Source: Streptomyces chilikensis (GTDB lineage: Bacteria; Actinomycetota; Actinomycetes; Streptomycetales; Streptomycetaceae). Taken from it: DNA of 42,084 nucleotides. Position numbers and translations under genes: made by a program. Location: assembly GCF_001642695.1 (NCBI RefSeq), contig NZ_LWCC02000005.1, forward strand, positions 3,719,534-3,761,617, read 5' to 3'. Below the pieces are notes generated by a model. That model worked only from the letters and a program-made list of their open reading frames with translations. It was not told where the DNA came from and did not search any database. Below, piece after piece: positions 9,778 through 18,430 of this stretch (within the stretch, counting starts at the first letter, position 1; each line of letters starts with the position of its first letter).

Positions 9778-10533
9778 CTACAGCCTGGACGCCGCCGCCG
9801 CGTCGAGGAGCCAGAGCGTGCTCTCCCGGCCGTACGCCCCCGCCGCGGGGGCGTCGGCGGAGCCGGCCCCGCCGCGCAGGACGGTGGCCGCGGCCTCCGC
9901 CTTGTCCTCGCCGGCCGCCAGCAGCCACACCTGACGCGCCGCCCGGATCGCCGGCAGCGTCAGCGACACCCGTACCGGCGGCGGCTTCGGAGCCTCCCGC
10001 ACGGCGACCACCGTGCGCCCGGTCTCCCGCACCCCGGGCAGGCCGGGGAAGAGGGAGGCGACGTGGGTGTCCGGGCCGACGCCCAGCATCAGCACGTCGA
10101 ACTCCGGGACCGTCGCGCCGTCCCCGGCGGCCGCCGCCAGCTCCCGCGCGTAGGCGGTCGCCGCCGCCTCCACGTCGTCCCCGTGCGGCCCGTCGGAGGC
10201 CGGCATCGCGTGCACCCGGGACGGGTCCACCGGCACGGCGTCCAGCAGCGCCCGGCGGGCCTGCGTGACGTTGCGCTCCGGGTCGCCGGCCGGCAGGTAC
10301 CGCTCGTCGCCCCACCACAGGTCCAGGCGGGCCCAGTCCACGGCGTCCCGCGCGGGCGACTCGGCCAGCGCGGCCAGCAGCCCGTTGCCGTTGCGGCCGC
10401 CGGTGAGGACCACCGAGGCGTGCCCCCGCTCGGCCTGGGCGTCGGCCACGGCGGTGATCAGCCGTGCCGCGGCCGCCCGGGCCATCAGGTCCTTGTCGCG
10501 GTGGACCAGCAGCCGCCGCTCGCCCCCGCTCAC
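9778..10533 (-). CDS. pgl: 6-phosphogluconolactonase
   Basis: 251 residues. Hydrolyses 6-phosphogluconolactone, the second oxidative pentose phosphate step. Motifs are VVLTGGRNGNGLLAAL, DLWWGDERYLPAGDPERN with QARRALL, MPASDG, the LGVGPDTHVASLFPG loop (usually GxDGHxASLFP; here PDT) and WLLAAGEDKAEA. The GTG start at 10533 overlaps the opcA stop (GTGA); longer upstream frames are opcA shadows. Last gene of the minus-strand tkt-tal-zwf-opcA-pgl operon, so it gives the lactone product of Zwf an immediate consumer. Confidence 0.93.
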   Translation of the reverse strand: MSGGERRLLVHRDKDLMARAAAARLITAVADAQAERGHASVVLTGGRNGNGLLAALAESPARDAVDWARLDLWWGDERYLPAGDPERNVTQARRALLDAVPVDPSRVHAMPASDGPHGDDVEAAATAYARELAAAAGDGATVPEFDVLMLGVGPDTHVASLFPGLPGVRETGRTVVAVREAPKPPPVRVSLTLPAIRAARQVWLLAAGEDKAEAAATVLRGGAGSADAPAAGAYGRESTLWLLDAAAASRL

Positions 10534-11633
10534 TTGGCCGCCGCCCGCTTCACGGCGGGACCCCGCTTCGCGGCCCGCTTGGCAGGACCCTTCACCACGT
10601 CCTCCTCCGGCACCGGCACCGGCTCCTCGGAGGAGGCCCCGGGAGCACCGGAGGCCTCCCGCGGGGCGTCCGGGGACCCGTCGCCGAAGGTCTCGGCCGC
10701 GTCGGCCGCCGCGTACAGCCGGTCCACCCCGTACTGGAGGGCGGCCGCGTACGTCTCGTCCGGGTCCAGGCGGCGCAGCTCCTCGGCGATCAGCTCCGAG
10801 GTGTCGCGCCGCTTGAGCGCCACCTGCCGGTCCGGCTGGCCCTCGATGGCGAGGGTCGCCAGCGTGCCGTCGGCGCGGTCGAGGGTGATCCGGCCGCAGT
10901 CGGTCTCCATCCGGACACCGGTCAGACCGGGCCCGGCGGACTGCGTGCGGCGCACCGGCACGTCGAGGCGTTCGGCCAGCCACATGGCCAGCAGCTCGCA
11001 GCTCGGGTTGAACTCCTCGCCCTCGACCTCGACGGCCTCGACCCGGCAGACCACCTGGTCGAGCGCGGCGGCCAGCATGGACCGCCACGGGGTGATCCGG
11101 GTCCACGACAGGTCGGTGTCGCCGGGCGTGTAGGAACCGGCGAGCGAGCGCAGCTCGCCCACCGGGTCCTCCGCCGCGTAGGTGTCGGTCACGCGGCGCT
11201 GCGCCAGCGCGCCCAGGGGGTCCTGGGCGGGGTCCGAGGGCGCGTTCACCGGCCACCAGACCACCACGGGGGCGTCCGGCAGCAGCAACGGCAGGACCAC
11301 CGACTGGGCGTGGTTGACCACCTCGCCGTAGAGCCGGAGCACCACCGTTTCGCCGGCGCCCGCGTCCGCGCCCACCCGCACCTCGGCGTCGAGGCGGGAC
11401 TTGGTGCGGTCGCGCGGGGAACGGGCGTGCCGCTTGATGACCACCAGCAGTCGCGCGGGGTGCTCGTGCGAGGCCTCCGACGCCGACTTCATGGCGTCGT
11501 AGGCGTTCTCCTCGTCGGTGACGACGACCAGGGTGAGCACCATGCCGACGGCCGGGGCGCCGAGCGCGCGGCGTCCCTGGACCAGCGCTTTGTTGATCTT
11601 GCTGGCCGTGGTGTCGGTGAGGTCGATCTTCAT
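10530..11633 (-). CDS. opcA: OpcA, glucose-6-phosphate dehydrogenase assembly protein
   Basis: 367 residues. OpcA associates with and activates glucose-6-phosphate dehydrogenase in actinobacteria and cyanobacteria. The N-terminal MKIDLTDTTASKINKAL, the MVLTLVVVT strand, the SRLDAEVRVGAD region and the PVVVWWPVNAPSDPAQDPLGAL block are characteristic. The last about 50 residues are non-conserved: an acidic Pro/Glu stretch, then a basic Lys/Arg/Ala tail (KGPAKRAAKRGPAVKRAAAK). The ATG at 11633 overlaps the zwf stop (ATGA), consistent with stoichiometric translation with its partner enzyme. Confidence 0.94.
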   Translation of the reverse strand: MKIDLTDTTASKINKALVQGRRALGAPAVGMVLTLVVVTDEENAYDAMKSASEASHEHPARLLVVIKRHARSPRDRTKSRLDAEVRVGADAGAGETVVLRLYGEVVNHAQSVVLPLLLPDAPVVVWWPVNAPSDPAQDPLGALAQRRVTDTYAAEDPVGELRSLAGSYTPGDTDLSWTRITPWRSMLAAALDQVVCRVEAVEVEGEEFNPSCELLAMWLAERLDVPVRRTQSAGPGLTGVRMETDCGRITLDRADGTLATLAIEGQPDRQVALKRRDTSELIAEELRRLDPDETYAAALQYGVDRLYAAADAAETFGDGSPDAPREASGAPGASSEEPVPVPEEDVVKGPAKRAAKRGPAVKRAAAK

Positions 11634-13168
11634 GGCCGGCGCCAGCTCCGTCCGTCTCGTGCGAGCATCTCGTCCGCTTCTGCGGGTCCCCAGGTTCCGG
11701 CCGGATATCGGGCGGGAGCGCCCTCGGTGTCCCAGAACTGCTCGATCGGATCGAGGATCTTCCAGGACAGCTCGACCTCCTCCGTGCGCGGGAAGAGGTT
11801 GGCGTCGCCGAGGAGGACGTCGAGGATGAGCCGCTCGTAGGCCTCCGGGCTGGACTCGGTGAAGGACTCGCCGTAGGCGAAGTCCATCGAGACGTCCCGG
11901 ATCTCCATGGAGGTGCCCGGAACCTTCGAACCGAACCGGACCGTCATGCCCTCGTCCGGCTGCACCCGGATCACCATGGCGTTCTGCCCCAGCTCCTCGG
12001 TGGCCGTGTGGCCGAACGGGGAGTGCGGGGCGCGCTGGAAGACGACCGCGATCTCGGTGACCCGGCGGCCCAGGCGCTTGCCGGTGCGCAGGTAGAAGGG
12101 GACGCCCGCCCAGCGGCGGTTGTCGATCTCCAGCTTGATCGCCGCGTAGGTGTCGGTCCGGGAGGACGGGTCGATGCCCTCCTCCTCCAGGTAGCCGACC
12201 GCCCTGGCGCCGCCCTGCCAGCCCGCCGTGTACTGGGCGCGCACGGTCGAGGCGGCCAGGTCGGAGGGGAGTCGCACCGCGCCGAGGACCTTGGTCTTCT
12301 CGGCGGCCAGCGCGTCCGCGTCGAAGGAGGCGGGCTCCTCCATCGCGGTGAGGGCGAGCAGCTGGAGCAGGTGGTTCTGGATGACGTCGCGGGCCGCGCC
12401 GATGCCGTCGTAGTAGCCGGCCCGGCCGCCGATGCCGATGTCCTCGGCCATCGTGATCTGCACGTGGTCGACGTAGGACCGGTTCCAGAGCGGCTCGAAC
12501 ATCTGGTTGGCGAAGCGCAGCGCCAGGATGTTCTGGACCGTCTCCTTGCCGAGGTAGTGGTCGATCCGGAACACCTGCTCCGGGGCGAACACCTCGTGCA
12601 CGAGGGCGTTGAGCTCCTCGGCCGACCTCAGGTCGTGGCCGAAGGGCTTCTCGATCACGGCGCGGCGCCAGGAGCCGTCCGTCTGGTCGGCCAGCCCGTG
12701 CTTCTTCAGCTGCTGGATGACCACCGGGAAGGAACCGGGCGGGACGGAGAGGTAGAACGCGAAGTTTCCGCCGGTGCCCTGGGCGCGGTCGAGCTCCTCG
12801 ATGGTGGAGCGCAGCGACGCGAACGACTCGTCGTCGTCGAAGGAGCCCTGGACGAACCGCATGCCCTGGGCGAGCTGCTGCCAGACCTCCTCGCGGAAGG
12901 GGGTGCGGGCGTGTTCCTTGACCGCGTCGTGGACCACTTGGGCGAAGTCCTCGTCCGCCCACTCACGGCGGGCGAAGCCCACCAGGGAGAAACCCGGCGG
13001 CAGCAGACCACGGTTCGCGAGGTCGTACACCGCCGGCATCAGCTTCTTGCGGGACAGGTCGCCCGTGACGCCGAAGATCACCAGGCCCGACGGCCCCGCG
13101 ATGCGCGGGAGCCGTCGGTCCAGGGCGTCACGGAGCGGGTTCGCTCCGGTGACAGGGGAGGGTGACAA
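11630..13168 (-). CDS. zwf: Glucose-6-phosphate 1-dehydrogenase
   Basis: 512 residues. Oxidises glucose 6-phosphate to 6-phosphogluconolactone with NADP, the main NADPH source. The nucleotide-binding loop GVTGDLSRKK is at 33-42, EKPFG at 173-177 and the catalytic substrate-binding RIDHYLGKE at 201-209; the C-terminus (ILDPIEQFWD, GPAEADEMLARDGRSWR) is family-typical. The best start is a TTG at 13168: GGAGGG sits seven bases upstream within the tal 3' end, and no ATG or GTG is available before conserved sequence. The tal stop is three bases away, so the operon is tightly packed. Confidence 0.96.
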   Translation of the reverse strand: MSPSPVTGANPLRDALDRRLPRIAGPSGLVIFGVTGDLSRKKLMPAVYDLANRGLLPPGFSLVGFARREWADEDFAQVVHDAVKEHARTPFREEVWQQLAQGMRFVQGSFDDDESFASLRSTIEELDRAQGTGGNFAFYLSVPPGSFPVVIQQLKKHGLADQTDGSWRRAVIEKPFGHDLRSAEELNALVHEVFAPEQVFRIDHYLGKETVQNILALRFANQMFEPLWNRSYVDHVQITMAEDIGIGGRAGYYDGIGAARDVIQNHLLQLLALTAMEEPASFDADALAAEKTKVLGAVRLPSDLAASTVRAQYTAGWQGGARAVGYLEEEGIDPSSRTDTYAAIKLEIDNRRWAGVPFYLRTGKRLGRRVTEIAVVFQRAPHSPFGHTATEELGQNAMVIRVQPDEGMTVRFGSKVPGTSMEIRDVSMDFAYGESFTESSPEAYERLILDVLLGDANLFPRTEEVELSWKILDPIEQFWDTEGAPARYPAGTWGPAEADEMLARDGRSWRRP

Positions 13169-13171
13169 GGC

Positions 13172-14290
13172 CTAGCCCTCCGAAGGGGCGAGCCGCTCGA
13201 GCTCGGCCTTGGTCGAGTCCAGCAGGTCGTTCCAGGCGGCCTCGAACTTCTCGACGCCCTCCTTCTCCAGCAGCTCCACGACCTCGTCGTAGGAGATGCC
13301 CAGACGCTCCACGGCGTCGAGGTCGGCGCGGGCCTGCTCGTAGGTGCCGGTGACCGTGTCGCCGGTGATCTGGCCGTGGTCGCCCACGGCCTGGAGCGTG
13401 CCGCCCGGCATGGTGTTCACCGTGTTCGGCGCGACCAGGTCGTCGACGTACAGGGTGTCCTTGTACGCCTTGTCCTTGACGCCGGTGGAGGCCCACAGCG
13501 GACGCTGGCGGTTGGCGCCGGCGCGCTCCAGGGCGTTCCAGCGGTCCGAGGAGAAGACCTCCTCGTACGCCTGGTAGGCCAGACGGGCGTTGGCGAGGGC
13601 GGCCTTGCCGCGCACCGCCTTGGCCTCGTCGGTGCCCAGGGCGTCGATCCGCTTGTCGATCTCGGTGTCGACGCGGGAGACGAAGAAGGAGGCCACGGAG
13701 TGGATCTTCGACAGGTCCAGGCCGCGCTCCTTGGCCTTCTCCAGGCCGGCCAGGTAGGCGTCCATCACCTGGCGGTAGCGCTCCAGGGAGAAGATCAGCG
13801 TGACGTTGACGCTGATGCCCAGGCCGATGACGTCGGTGATCGCGGGCAGGCCCGCCAGGGTCGCCGGGATCTTGATGAGGGTGTTCGGGCGGTCCACCAG
13901 CCAGGCCAGCTGCTTGGCCTCGGCGACCGTGGCCCGCTCGTCGTGCGCGAGGCGGGGGTCGACCTCGATCGACACCCGGCCGTCACGGCCGTCGGTGGCG
14001 TCGAAGACCGGGCGCAGGACGTCGGCGGCGTCGCGGACGTCCGCCGTGGTGATCATCCGGATCGCCTCCTCGACCGTCACCTTGCGGGCGGCGAGATCGG
14101 TGAGCTGGGTGTCGTAGCCGTCGCCCTCGGAGATCGCCTTCTGGAAGATCGACGGGTTGGTGGTGACGCCGACCACGTGCTGGTCGGCGATCAGCTCCTG
14201 CAGGGCGCCGGAGGAGATCAGCTTGCGGGACAGGTCGTCCAGCCAGATCGCCACACCCTCGTCGGAGAGGCGCTTGAGTGCGTCTGTCAT
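13172..14290 (-). CDS. tal: Transaldolase
   Basis: 372 residues, the long actinobacterial transaldolase type. Transfers a dihydroxyacetone unit between sedoheptulose 7-phosphate and glyceraldehyde 3-phosphate. [14 protein letters not shown] (40-53) and the Schiff-base lysine K140 in LIKIPAT are diagnostic; [17 protein letters not shown] and [21 protein letters not shown] follow. The ATG at 14290 matches the conserved MTDALKRLS start; an ATG four codons upstream is possible but would abut the AGGAG at 14307-14303. 35 bases separate it from tkt. Confidence 0.96.
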   Translation of the reverse strand: MTDALKRLSDEGVAIWLDDLSRKLISSGALQELIADQHVVGVTTNPSIFQKAISEGDGYDTQLTDLAARKVTVEEAIRMITTADVRDAADVLRPVFDATDGRDGRVSIEVDPRLAHDERATVAEAKQLAWLVDRPNTLIKIPATLAGLPAITDVIGLGISVNVTLIFSLERYRQVMDAYLAGLEKAKERGLDLSKIHSVASFFVSRVDTEIDKRIDALGTDEAKAVRGKAALANARLAYQAYEEVFSSDRWNALERAGANRQRPLWASTGVKDKAYKDTLYVDDLVAPNTVNTMPGGTLQAVGDHGQITGDTVTGTYEQARADLDAVERLGISYDEVVELLEKEGVEKFEAAWNDLLDSTKAELERLAPSEG

Positions 14291-14325
14291 GGTTCTTTGC
14301 ATCTCCTACTTGATCGGTATCAGCG

Positions 14326-16413
14326 TCAGCGCCGCGCGGCGGCGAGGGATTCCCGGGCCTGGGCGGCCACGTTCTCGGCGGTGAAGCCGAACTCGCGGAA
14401 CAGCACCTTGGCGTCGGCGGAGGCGCCGAAGTGCTCCAGCGAGACGATCCGCCCGGCGTCGCCCACGAAGCGGTGCCAGGTGAGGCCGATGCCGGCCTCG
14501 ACGGCGACCCGCGCCTTGACGGACGGGGGCAGGACGCTGTCCTTGTAGGCCTGGTCCTGCTCGTCGAACCACTCGACGGACGGCATGGAGACGACCCGGG
14601 TCGGGACGCCCTCGGCCTGGAGCTGCTCGCGCGCCTCGACGGCCAGGTGCACCTCGGAGCCGGTGGCGATCAGCACGACCTGCGGCTCGCCGCCTTCGGC
14701 CTCGCGCAGGACGTAGCCGCCGCGGGCGGTGTCCTCGTTCGCCTCGTACACCGGCACGCCCTGGCGGGTGAGCGCCAGACCGTGCGGGGTGCCCTTGCCG
14801 AACTCCTTCGTCCAGCGGCGCATGATCTCGCGCCAGGCGATGGCCGTCTCGTTGGCGTCGGCCGGGCGCACGATGTTCAGGCCCGGGATGGCGCGCAGCG
14901 AGGCCAGGTGCTCCACCGGCTGGTGGGTCGGGCCGTCCTCGCCCAGACCGATCGAGTCGTGCGTCCACACGAAGGTCACCGGCAGGTGCATCAGCGCGGA
15001 GAGCCGGACGGCGTTGCGCATGTAGTCGGAGAACACCAGGAAGGTGCCGCCGTAGACGCGCGTGTTGCCGTGCAGGGCGATGCCGTTCATCTCGGCGCCC
15101 ATGGAGTGCTCGCGGATGCCGAAGTGGATGGTGCGGCCGTACGGGTCGGCCTCCGGCAGCGGGTTGCCCACGGGGAGGAACGAGCTGGTCTTGTCGATGG
15201 TGGTGTTGTTGGAGCCCGCCAGGTCGGCGGAGCCGCCCCACAGCTCCGGCACGACCGAGCCCAGCGCCTGGAGCACCTTGCCGGACGCGGCACGGGTGGC
15301 CACCGAGGTGCCCGCCTCGAAGACCGGCAGCTTCTCCTCCCAGCCGGCCGGCAGCTCGCCCGCGGCGATGCGGTCGAACTCCGCGGCCCGCTCCGGGTTG
15401 GCCTGGCGCCACGCCTGGAACTGCTTCTCCCACTCCGCCCGGGCGTCACGGCCGCGGTCCAGGGCCTTGCGGGTGTGGCCGATGACCTCGTCGGAGACCT
15501 CGAAGGTCCGCTCCGGGTCGAAGCCCAGCACGCGCTTGGTCGCGGCGACCTCGTCGTCGCCGAGCGCCGAGCCGTGGGCGGCCTCGGTGTTCTGCGCGTT
15601 CGGGGCCGGCCAGGCGATGATGGAGCGCATCGCGATGAACGACGGCCGGTCGGTGACCGCCTTCGCGGCCTGGACGGCCTCGTAGATGGCCGCCGGGTCG
15701 AGGTCGCCGTTCTCCTGCGGCTCCACCCGCTGGACGTGCCAGCCGTAGGCCTCGTACCGCTTGACGACGTCCTCGGAGACCGCGGTCTCGGTGTCGCCCT
15801 CGATCGAGATGTGGTTGTCGTCCCACAGCAGGACCAGGTTGCCCAGCTTCTGGTGGCCCGCCAGGGAGGAGGCCTCGGCGGCGATGCCCTCCTGGAGGCA
15901 GCCGTCACCGGCGACGCAGAAGACGAAGTGGTCGAAGGGCGACTCGCCCTGCGGCGCCTCGGGGTCGAACAGGCCGCGCTCGTAGCGGGCGGCCATCGCC
16001 ATGCCGACGGCGTTGGCGACACCCTGGCCCAGCGGGCCGGTGGTGGTCTCCACCCCGGTGGTGTGGCCGTACTCCGGGTGGCCGGGGGTCTTGGAACCCC
16101 AGGTGCGGAAGGCCTTCAGGTCGTCCAGCTCCAGGCCGAAGCCGGCCAGGTAGAGCTGGGTGTAGAGGGTCAGGGACGAGTGCCCGGCCGAGAGGACGAA
16201 GCGGTCACGCCCCACCCAGTCGGCGTCGGACGGGTCGTGGCGCATCACCTTCTGGAAGAGCGTGTACGCCGCGGGCGCCAGGCTCATCGCCGTACCGGGA
16301 TGGCCGTTGCCGACCTTCTGTACGGCGTCAGCTGCCAGGATGCGGGCGGTGTCCACCGCGCGCTGGTCCAGCTCTGTCCACTCGAGGGCTGTGGTGGTCG
16401 GCTTGTTGCTCAC
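14326..16413 (-). CDS. tkt: Transketolase
   Basis: 695 residues. Thiamine-diphosphate enzyme moving two-carbon units in the non-oxidative pentose phosphate pathway. The thiamine motif begins at GDG (169-171) and ends at LWDDN (196-200). NGHPGTAMSLAP, EYGHTTGVETTTGPLGQG and the pyrimidine-domain DSIGLGEDGPTHQPVEHLAS are all present. GTG start at 16413 with AGGAG 12 bases upstream. First gene of the minus-strand operon. Its upstream region (16414-16834) is shared with divergent ctaB and holds a 33-bp tandem repeat. Confidence 0.97.
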   Translation of the reverse strand: MSNKPTTTALEWTELDQRAVDTARILAADAVQKVGNGHPGTAMSLAPAAYTLFQKVMRHDPSDADWVGRDRFVLSAGHSSLTLYTQLYLAGFGLELDDLKAFRTWGSKTPGHPEYGHTTGVETTTGPLGQGVANAVGMAMAARYERGLFDPEAPQGESPFDHFVFCVAGDGCLQEGIAAEASSLAGHQKLGNLVLLWDDNHISIEGDTETAVSEDVVKRYEAYGWHVQRVEPQENGDLDPAAIYEAVQAAKAVTDRPSFIAMRSIIAWPAPNAQNTEAAHGSALGDDEVAATKRVLGFDPERTFEVSDEVIGHTRKALDRGRDARAEWEKQFQAWRQANPERAAEFDRIAAGELPAGWEEKLPVFEAGTSVATRAASGKVLQALGSVVPELWGGSADLAGSNNTTIDKTSSFLPVGNPLPEADPYGRTIHFGIREHSMGAEMNGIALHGNTRVYGGTFLVFSDYMRNAVRLSALMHLPVTFVWTHDSIGLGEDGPTHQPVEHLASLRAIPGLNIVRPADANETAIAWREIMRRWTKEFGKGTPHGLALTRQGVPVYEANEDTARGGYVLREAEGGEPQVVLIATGSEVHLAVEAREQLQAEGVPTRVVSMPSVEWFDEQDQAYKDSVLPPSVKARVAVEAGIGLTWHRFVGDAGRIVSLEHFGASADAKVLFREFGFTAENVAAQARESLAAARR

Positions 16414-16562
16414 CCTGGGTCAGGGCTCCTCTCCACATGTCGAAAGCCGGTGAGGTGTGCGCCCACCGGTACCACCGACGGGTTCCGCGCCGCCGGCGGG
16501 TCGAGCCTATCCCGTGCAAACACTGGGTTCCCCCGTGTGACCAGAGTGTGGCCACAGGCCTG

Positions 16563-16628
16563 TTCCTTCTGCGTTCGCCCCTGCTCACATGGGCATTCCT
16601 TCTGGGTTCGCGTCCGCTCACATGGGCG
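16563..16628. repeat. 33-bp tandem repeat upstream of tkt
   Basis: Two adjacent 33-base units (16563-16595 and 16596-16628) agree at 28 of 33 positions, sharing TTCCTTCTG, GTTCGC and GCTCACATGGGC. They lie about 150-215 bases ahead of the tkt start in the tkt/ctaB divergent region; a TGTGGCCACA palindrome (16547-16556) adjoins. The repeated block could be a regulator array for tkt, or neutral duplication. Confidence 0.75.
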
Positions 16629-16717
16629 CGCCCCACGGCATGTCACGGGGGCGCGTCACGGTGCGCGGGACGCTCCACGGCCGGGTTCCCCGGCGGGTGC
16701 GGCCAACACGAGAGCAC

Positions 16718-16753
16718 CCCCGCGAATCGCGGGGTCTGGGCAACGTCTAGAGT
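16718..16753 (+). promoter_or_regulatory. Candidate ctaB promoter with palindrome
   Basis: TAGAGT at 16748-16753 fits a -10. No -35 is visible; instead the perfect inverted repeat CCCCGCG-AAT-CGCGGGG (16718-16734) covers that position, suggesting either an operator or activator dependence. The predicted start near 16760 leaves a leader of about 75 bases. Confidence 0.45.
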
Positions 16754-16766
16754 GGCGTGGTACGCG

Positions 16767-16814
16767 CGAGCCTTCGCCGGACCTTTCCGACAGGTCCGAT
16801 TCGGCGAGGGCTCG
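16767..16814 (+). promoter_or_regulatory. Leader stem-loop before ctaB
   Basis: CGAGCC...CGCCG..GACCT pairs with AGGTC...CGGCG..GGGCTCG around a TTCCGAC loop, in three helical segments. It starts just after the predicted transcription start and ends about 20 bases before the ctaB start codon, so it could gate transcription or translation. Confidence 0.5.
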
Positions 16815-16834
16815 CTGGGATGTCTCTGTCAGGG

Positions 16835-17791
16835 GTGTGCGTGACGGCCGTTGAATCCCGTCCAGCGGCGGCATTCGGGACGAGCAGCCCGAGGCCGAAC
16901 CGCCGGCCGTTCCGGGCCCGGGCCATGGCGTTCGTGGCGCTGACCAAGCCGCGGATCATCGAACTGCTGCTCATCACCACCGTGCCGGTGATGTTCCTGG
17001 CCGAGCAGGGTGTTCCCGACCTCTCGCTCGTGCTGCTGACCTGCCTCGGCGGATACCTCTCCGCGGGCGGCGCCAACGCGCTGAACATGTGGTACGACCG
17101 CGACATCGACGCGCTGATGGACCGCACCTCGCAGCGCCCGCTGGTCACCGGCATGGTGAGCCCGCGCGAGTGCCTCGCCTTCGGCATCGCCCTCGCCGTC
17201 GGGTCCACCCTGCTGTTCGGGCTCACGGTCAACTGGCTGTCCGCCTGGCTCGCGCTGGGCGCGCTCTTCTTCTACGTCGTCGTCTACACGATGATCCTCA
17301 AGCGCCGCACGGCGCAGAACATCGTCTGGGGCGGCATCGCCGGCTGCATGCCGGTGCTGATCGGCTGGTCCGCGGTGACCGGCTCGCTCTCCTGGGCGCC
17401 GGTCATCCTCTTCCTGGTCATCTTCTTCTGGACGCCGCCGCACTACTGGCCGCTGTCGATGAAGGTCAAGGAGGACTACGCCCGGGCGGGCGTGCCGATG
17501 CTGCCGGTGCTGGCCGGCAACAAGGTGGTCGCCCGGCAGATCGTCGTCTACAGCTGGGTGATGGTCGCGGTCTCCCTGCTGCTGACCCCGCTGGGCTACA
17601 CGGGCTGGTTCTACACCGCCGTGGCGCTGGCGGCGGGCGGCTGGTGGCTGTGGGAGGCCCACGCGCTCATGGGCCGCGCCAAGGCGGAGGTCACCGGCGC
17701 GAAGCTCAAGGAGATGCGGCTGTTCCACTGGTCGATCACCTACGTCTCCGTCCTCTTCGTCGCCCTCGCCGTGGACCCGTTCCTGCGGTAG
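16835..17791 (+). CDS. ctaB: Protoheme IX farnesyltransferase (heme O synthase)
   Basis: 318 residues from GTG 16835. Integral membrane prenyltransferase adding farnesyl to heme B, giving heme O for cytochrome oxidase. The first Asp-rich motif [19 protein letters not shown] and the second region [21 protein letters not shown] are diagnostic; eight to nine hydrophobic helices are visible. The start is uncertain: GTG 16835, GTG 16841 (AGGGG five bases upstream) and ATG 16820 are all in frame; sequence upstream of 16820 lies in the leader hairpin. ctaA, the next enzyme in heme A synthesis, is 1.2 kb downstream on the other strand. Confidence 0.94.
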   Translation: MCVTAVESRPAAAFGTSSPRPNRRPFRARAMAFVALTKPRIIELLLITTVPVMFLAEQGVPDLSLVLLTCLGGYLSAGGANALNMWYDRDIDALMDRTSQRPLVTGMVSPRECLAFGIALAVGSTLLFGLTVNWLSAWLALGALFFYVVVYTMILKRRTAQNIVWGGIAGCMPVLIGWSAVTGSLSWAPVILFLVIFFWTPPHYWPLSMKVKEDYARAGVPMLPVLAGNKVVARQIVVYSWVMVAVSLLLTPLGYTGWFYTAVALAAGGWWLWEAHALMGRAKAEVTGAKLKEMRLFHWSITYVSVLFVALAVDPFLR

Positions 17792-17811
17792 GCGAGGCCC
17801 TCGTTCCGTGA

Positions 17812-17855
17812 CGACGCGAGGGGTGGGTGGCCAACGCCACCCACCCCTCGCGTCG
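17812..17855 (+). terminator. Strong terminator after ctaB
   Basis: A perfect 20-bp stem (17812-17831 and 17836-17855) with a CAAC loop, 20 bases past the ctaB stop. It ends just before the next promoter. Confidence 0.92.
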
Positions 17856-17875
17856 CCCGTTCCACTACCCGTCGG

Positions 17876-17881
17876 TAGCAT
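17876..17881 (+). promoter_or_regulatory. -10 element for a leaderless transcript
   Basis: TAGCAT ends seven bases before the ATG at 17889, and no ribosome-binding sequence precedes that ATG. This spacing predicts transcription starting at or next to the start codon. A small inverted repeat CTACC/GGTAG (17865-17878) overlaps it. The -35 region would fall at the terminator base. Confidence 0.5.
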
Positions 17882-17888
17882 CCTGACC

Positions 17889-18239
17889 ATGGCAGACACG
17901 CAGCAGGTTGACGAGGCGGCCGGGCCGGACGCGAAGGCGGAGCGGCGCGCCGCGCGGCTCGCCAAGGAGATCGGCGCCTTCGCCGCGAAGCACGGTGGCG
18001 CGGAGGGGCAGGTGGCCCACCTCGGCCGCAAGGGCGCGAGGATCGTCCTGGTGGGCGAGGACGGGAACTGGGGCGACCTGGTGGCCCCCACCTACGAGGT
18101 GGCGCGCAAGGCCGTGGAGAAGGCGGGGATCACCGTCCACGAGGAGTTCGACGGGGAGTTCGCCGCGAAGGTGAGGACGGGGCCGTACGAGTGGTCCCGC
18201 ATGGCGGGGATCCAGCTCGGCGGGCCCGCGAACCCCTGA
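17889..18239 (+). CDS. Conserved small protein of unknown function
   Basis: 116 residues, not assignable to a family by eye. An Asp/Glu/Ala-rich start (to about 20) leads into a helical segment RRAARLAKEIGAFAAKHGG, then a compact part with HLGRKGARIVLVGEDGNWGDLVAPTYEVARKAVEKAGITVHEEFDGEFAAKVRTGPYEWSRMAG. It has no signal peptide, membrane segment or cysteine. Coding signs are good: codon bias, a -10 element seven bases from the ATG, and a terminator on each side. The longer upstream frame runs through the ctaB terminator and is rejected. It lies beside heme O synthase, but nothing in it shows a link to heme. Confidence 0.75.
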   Translation: MADTQQVDEAAGPDAKAERRAARLAKEIGAFAAKHGGAEGQVAHLGRKGARIVLVGEDGNWGDLVAPTYEVARKAVEKAGITVHEEFDGEFAAKVRTGPYEWSRMAGIQLGGPANP

Positions 18240-18253
18240 GCCCCTCCGCCGCC

Positions 18254-18295
18254 GAGCCGCCGCGTCCCCCGGAGCCCGGGCCGACGCGGCGGCTC
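18254..18295 (+). terminator. Terminator after the 116-residue gene
   Basis: GAGCCGCCGCGTC and GACGCGGCGGCTC form a perfect 13-bp stem, followed by CGTTTTCCCCC, one of the few T-runs in the window. Confidence 0.9.
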
Positions 18296-18430
18296 CGTTT
18301 TCCCCCGGCCCGCGCTTCCCCCGCCCCTGCTTCCCCGCGCCGGAGCTGATCGCGCCGCGGGGGGCGGGCGGATGTCCGCAGGCACCGGCCCCGCCCGTTC
18401 CGTCTGCGGGCAATCGTGCCGCTGGGGCGA

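Noticed and set aside
12008-13165. Long plus-strand open frame (385 codons) opposite zwf
   Set aside because: Antisense shadow produced by high GC; repetitive His/Gly/Arg/Val/Leu translation, no motif, no ribosome site.
16428-16646. Cys/Arg/Thr peptide repeat encoded on the minus strand over the 33-bp tandem repeat
   Set aside because: The peptide repeat follows from the DNA repeat; no start signal or codon bias supports translation.
14431-16854. 807-codon plus-strand frame opposite tkt
   Set aside because: The conserved tkt frame accounts for the codon pattern; the antisense translation has no family signature.
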